From assembly GCA_964508495.1 (NCBI GenBank), contig CAZDUA010000007.1, forward strand, positions 1-5,010: a stretch of 5,010 bases of DNA, given 5' to 3'. Shown piece by piece: positions 4,038-5,010 of the stretch (positions are counted from its first letter, which is position 1; the number at the start of each line of letters is the position of its first letter). The notes beneath the pieces are model-generated. The model saw only the letters and a list, made by a program, of their open reading frames with translations, was not told where the DNA came from and ran no database searches. The position numbers and the translations under genes are program-made. This DNA is from CABMGU01 sp964508495 (GTDB lineage Archaea; Nanobdellota; Nanobdellia; Woesearchaeales; ARS49).

Positions 4038-5010
4038 AAGAGTAAACCCCGTCCCCGTCAGGATCATTATTAGGACACGTTTTTGGCTGAGGTGTTGGTT
4101 TAACACAAGCCGGCTTAGGTGAAGGTACTGGCGGGAAGTTGAAAAGCGGCAATTCCTTGTTCTGGCCTAAAGTAAACTCGGGCCTTGAACACTCGCACTG
4201 CAGTGGAATCGGCTGGCCACCAAGCTTACTTGAAATAGACTTAGTTACACTACACACTGCATCGTCAAAATAATTCTTACATTCCTTATCACTTGTGCAC
4301 ATCTTTCCAATTGAGTATGAGCCGGGACCTAACGCAGGAGTTCCCTGCTTGCACGCTTTGCCCGCCACATAACTTTGCCTGTTGCCTCCACCACCGCCTG
4401 ATGGAGGTGATGTTGGAACTGGAGTTGAAGATGGGCAATCCGGAATCTCCACGAAAACACAGAATAGATCTTCAGGGCAAGTGTTTTCAGTACATGGATT
4501 TCCATCATCGCACTGCTTAGGATCATTACAATCACAGAAGCACTCGAACGGCCCGCCTGGAGGAACACAAGCAGCGCCATCAACAAAAATACAGGTTCCA
4601 TCATCGGTACCGTCGCACTGCTCATCTGGTTGCGCAATATTATCGCCACAGACTTCATTCTGGCAAGTAGAACTGCAACCATCATTGTTTGCAACGTTTC
4701 CATCATCACATTCTTCGTCGTCAAGGTCTAGAACTCCATCACCACAGAATGACGTTGGAGTTGGAGTTGGCGTAGCGGTAGCCGTTGCAGTAGCAGTTGC
4801 TGTTGGGGTAGCTGTTGCAGTAGCAGTTGCTGTTGCTGTTGGAGTTGGCGTAGCGGTAGCTGTTGCAGTAGCAGTTGCTGTTGGAGTTGGGGTAGCTGTT
4901 GCAGTAGCAGTTGCTGTTGCTGTTGGAGTTGGGGTAGCTGTTGCAGTAGCAGTTGCTGTTGGAGTTGGGGTAGCTGTTGCAGTAGCAGTTGCTGTTGCTG
5001 TTGGAGTTGG
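4030..5010 (-). CDS. Large cell-surface protein with (Ala/Pro)-Thr stalk and Cys-rich modules, C-terminal 326 aa (partial at right edge)
   Basis: The frame is open from the right edge to TGA at 4032-4030; the start and any signal peptide are outside. Counting visible residues, 1-86 are a strict x-Thr dipeptide array with x = Ala or Pro. Residues 89-116 are a DUF4215/Myxococcus-type module (C-G-D-G-V-L-D...C-D-D-G-N...D-G-C-S-S-T-C). Residues 121-161 are a second module (C-x10-C-x7-C-x7-C-x8-C-x-C-x-C), and 167-184 a C-D-D-G-N-P-C-T-E-N-T-C motif. A Pro/Ser linker with five glycines follows, then a further Cys segment (K-A-C...M-C-T-S-D-K-E-C), a Pro-rich stretch, and the end N-N-D-P-D-G-D-G-V-Y-S-Y-E. 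No C-terminal membrane helix is present, so anchoring must be N-terminal or through partners. It is likely an extended, glycosylated stalk carrying a disulfide-rich head. Confidence 0.85.
   Translation of the reverse strand, partial: PTPTATATATATATPTPTATATATATPTPTATATATATATPTPTATATATATATPTPTATATATATATPTATATATATATPTPTPTSFCGDGVLDLDDEECDDGNVANNDGCSSTCQNEVCGDNIAQPDEQCDGTDDGTCIFVDGAACVPPGGPFECFCDCNDPKQCDDGNPCTENTCPEDLFCVFVEIPDCPSSTPVPTSPPSGGGGGNRQSYVAGKACKQGTPALGPGSYSIGKMCTSDKECKNYFDDAVCSVTKSISSKLGGQPIPLQCECSRPEFTLGQNKELPLFNFPPVPSPKPACVKPTPQPKTCPNNDPDGDGVYSYE
4753..5010 (-). repeat. In-frame tandem repeat (36/42-nt units) encoding an (Ala/Pro)-Thr stalk
   Basis: Reading on the minus strand from 5010, unit lengths are 42, 36, 42, 42, 42 and 36 nt plus an 18-nt end piece. 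Most units begin CCAACTCCAACAGCAAC and differ mainly by gain or loss of one 6-nt Ala-Thr pair. The common products are P-T-P-T followed by four or five A-T pairs; the last unit has only one P-T, and the end piece is P-T-P-T-P-T. All 43 dipeptides visible end in Thr, and no frame or stop disruption occurs. The array continues past the window edge, so its true length is unknown. Confidence 0.95.

Noticed and set aside
4030..4106. The large surface protein and the small calcium-loop protein as one frameshifted gene
   Set aside because: The basic residues just before the membrane helix predict an intracellular N-terminus, which is incompatible with a continuing extracellular chain, and no homopolymer lies at the junction.
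4329..4724. Minus-strand open frame rich in Met and Val overlapping the Cys-rich surface protein
   Set aside because: It is in another frame of the same strand; the real frame has ordered cysteines and continues into the Thr-rich array without stops.
4753..5010. CRISPR array
   Set aside because: Repeats are directly tandem without unique spacers and translate in frame as (Ala/Pro)-Thr.

Overview
The window looks like a compact archaeal genome, most plausibly a DPANN-type lineage (Woesearchaeota/Pacearchaeota-like); this placement is inference. The reasons are an archaeal/eukaryotic-type HemK2 methyltransferase, TATA boxes centred 25-28 nt before ATG codons (the geometry of leaderless archaeal transcripts), a winged-helix protein of a kind I associate with DPANN genomes, a lipoprotein and small cysteine-rich surface proteins, and very dense packing. 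Almost every gene overlaps or abuts its neighbour. I see no RNA gene, CRISPR array, insertion sequence or origin, and no gene-free stretch longer than about 60 bases.

Left part (1-1540). A partial HemK2-like release-factor glutamine methyltransferase (minus strand, running off the left edge) is divergent from a two-gene plus-strand operon. That operon encodes an HD-superfamily phosphohydrolase and an S4-domain RNA-binding protein, joined by a one-base TAATG overlap. One palindromic TATA-like element at 169-174 sits at the right distance from both divergent ATGs. Next comes a short plus-strand locus (1119-1402) with its own TATA box. It holds two overlapping small reading frames that a single extra A in a five-A run would merge into one protein of about 94 residues. 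It ends base-to-base against a convergent 45-residue zinc-ribbon gene.

Middle part (1403-3650, minus strand). A four-gene operon starts at a TATA box at 3642-3649. In order of transcription it encodes a secreted protein with three six-cysteine modules and an N-V-T-rich stalk, a lipoprotein made of about nine RHS/YD-like repeats, a winged-helix DNA-binding protein, and the zinc ribbon. Consecutive genes overlap by 1, 11 and 41 bases. Two exported proteins are thus tied to two likely nucleic-acid-binding proteins. This is the best candidate here for an undescribed functional cassette, but its role cannot be read from sequence.

Right part (3669-5010, minus strand). A large surface protein enters from the right edge as an uninterrupted alternating (Ala/Pro)-Thr array of at least 86 residues, encoded by 36/42-nt tandem repeats. 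It continues into cysteine-rich modules related to those of the middle operon, a Pro/Gly linker, and a C-terminus that stops inside a calcium-loop-like motif. An 8-base overlap then leads to a small type II membrane protein with one thrombospondin type 3-like calcium loop. Base composition also changes near 3.65 kb: to the left the plus strand is A-rich in the lines I counted, whichever way the genes point; to the right it is balanced or G/T-rich.
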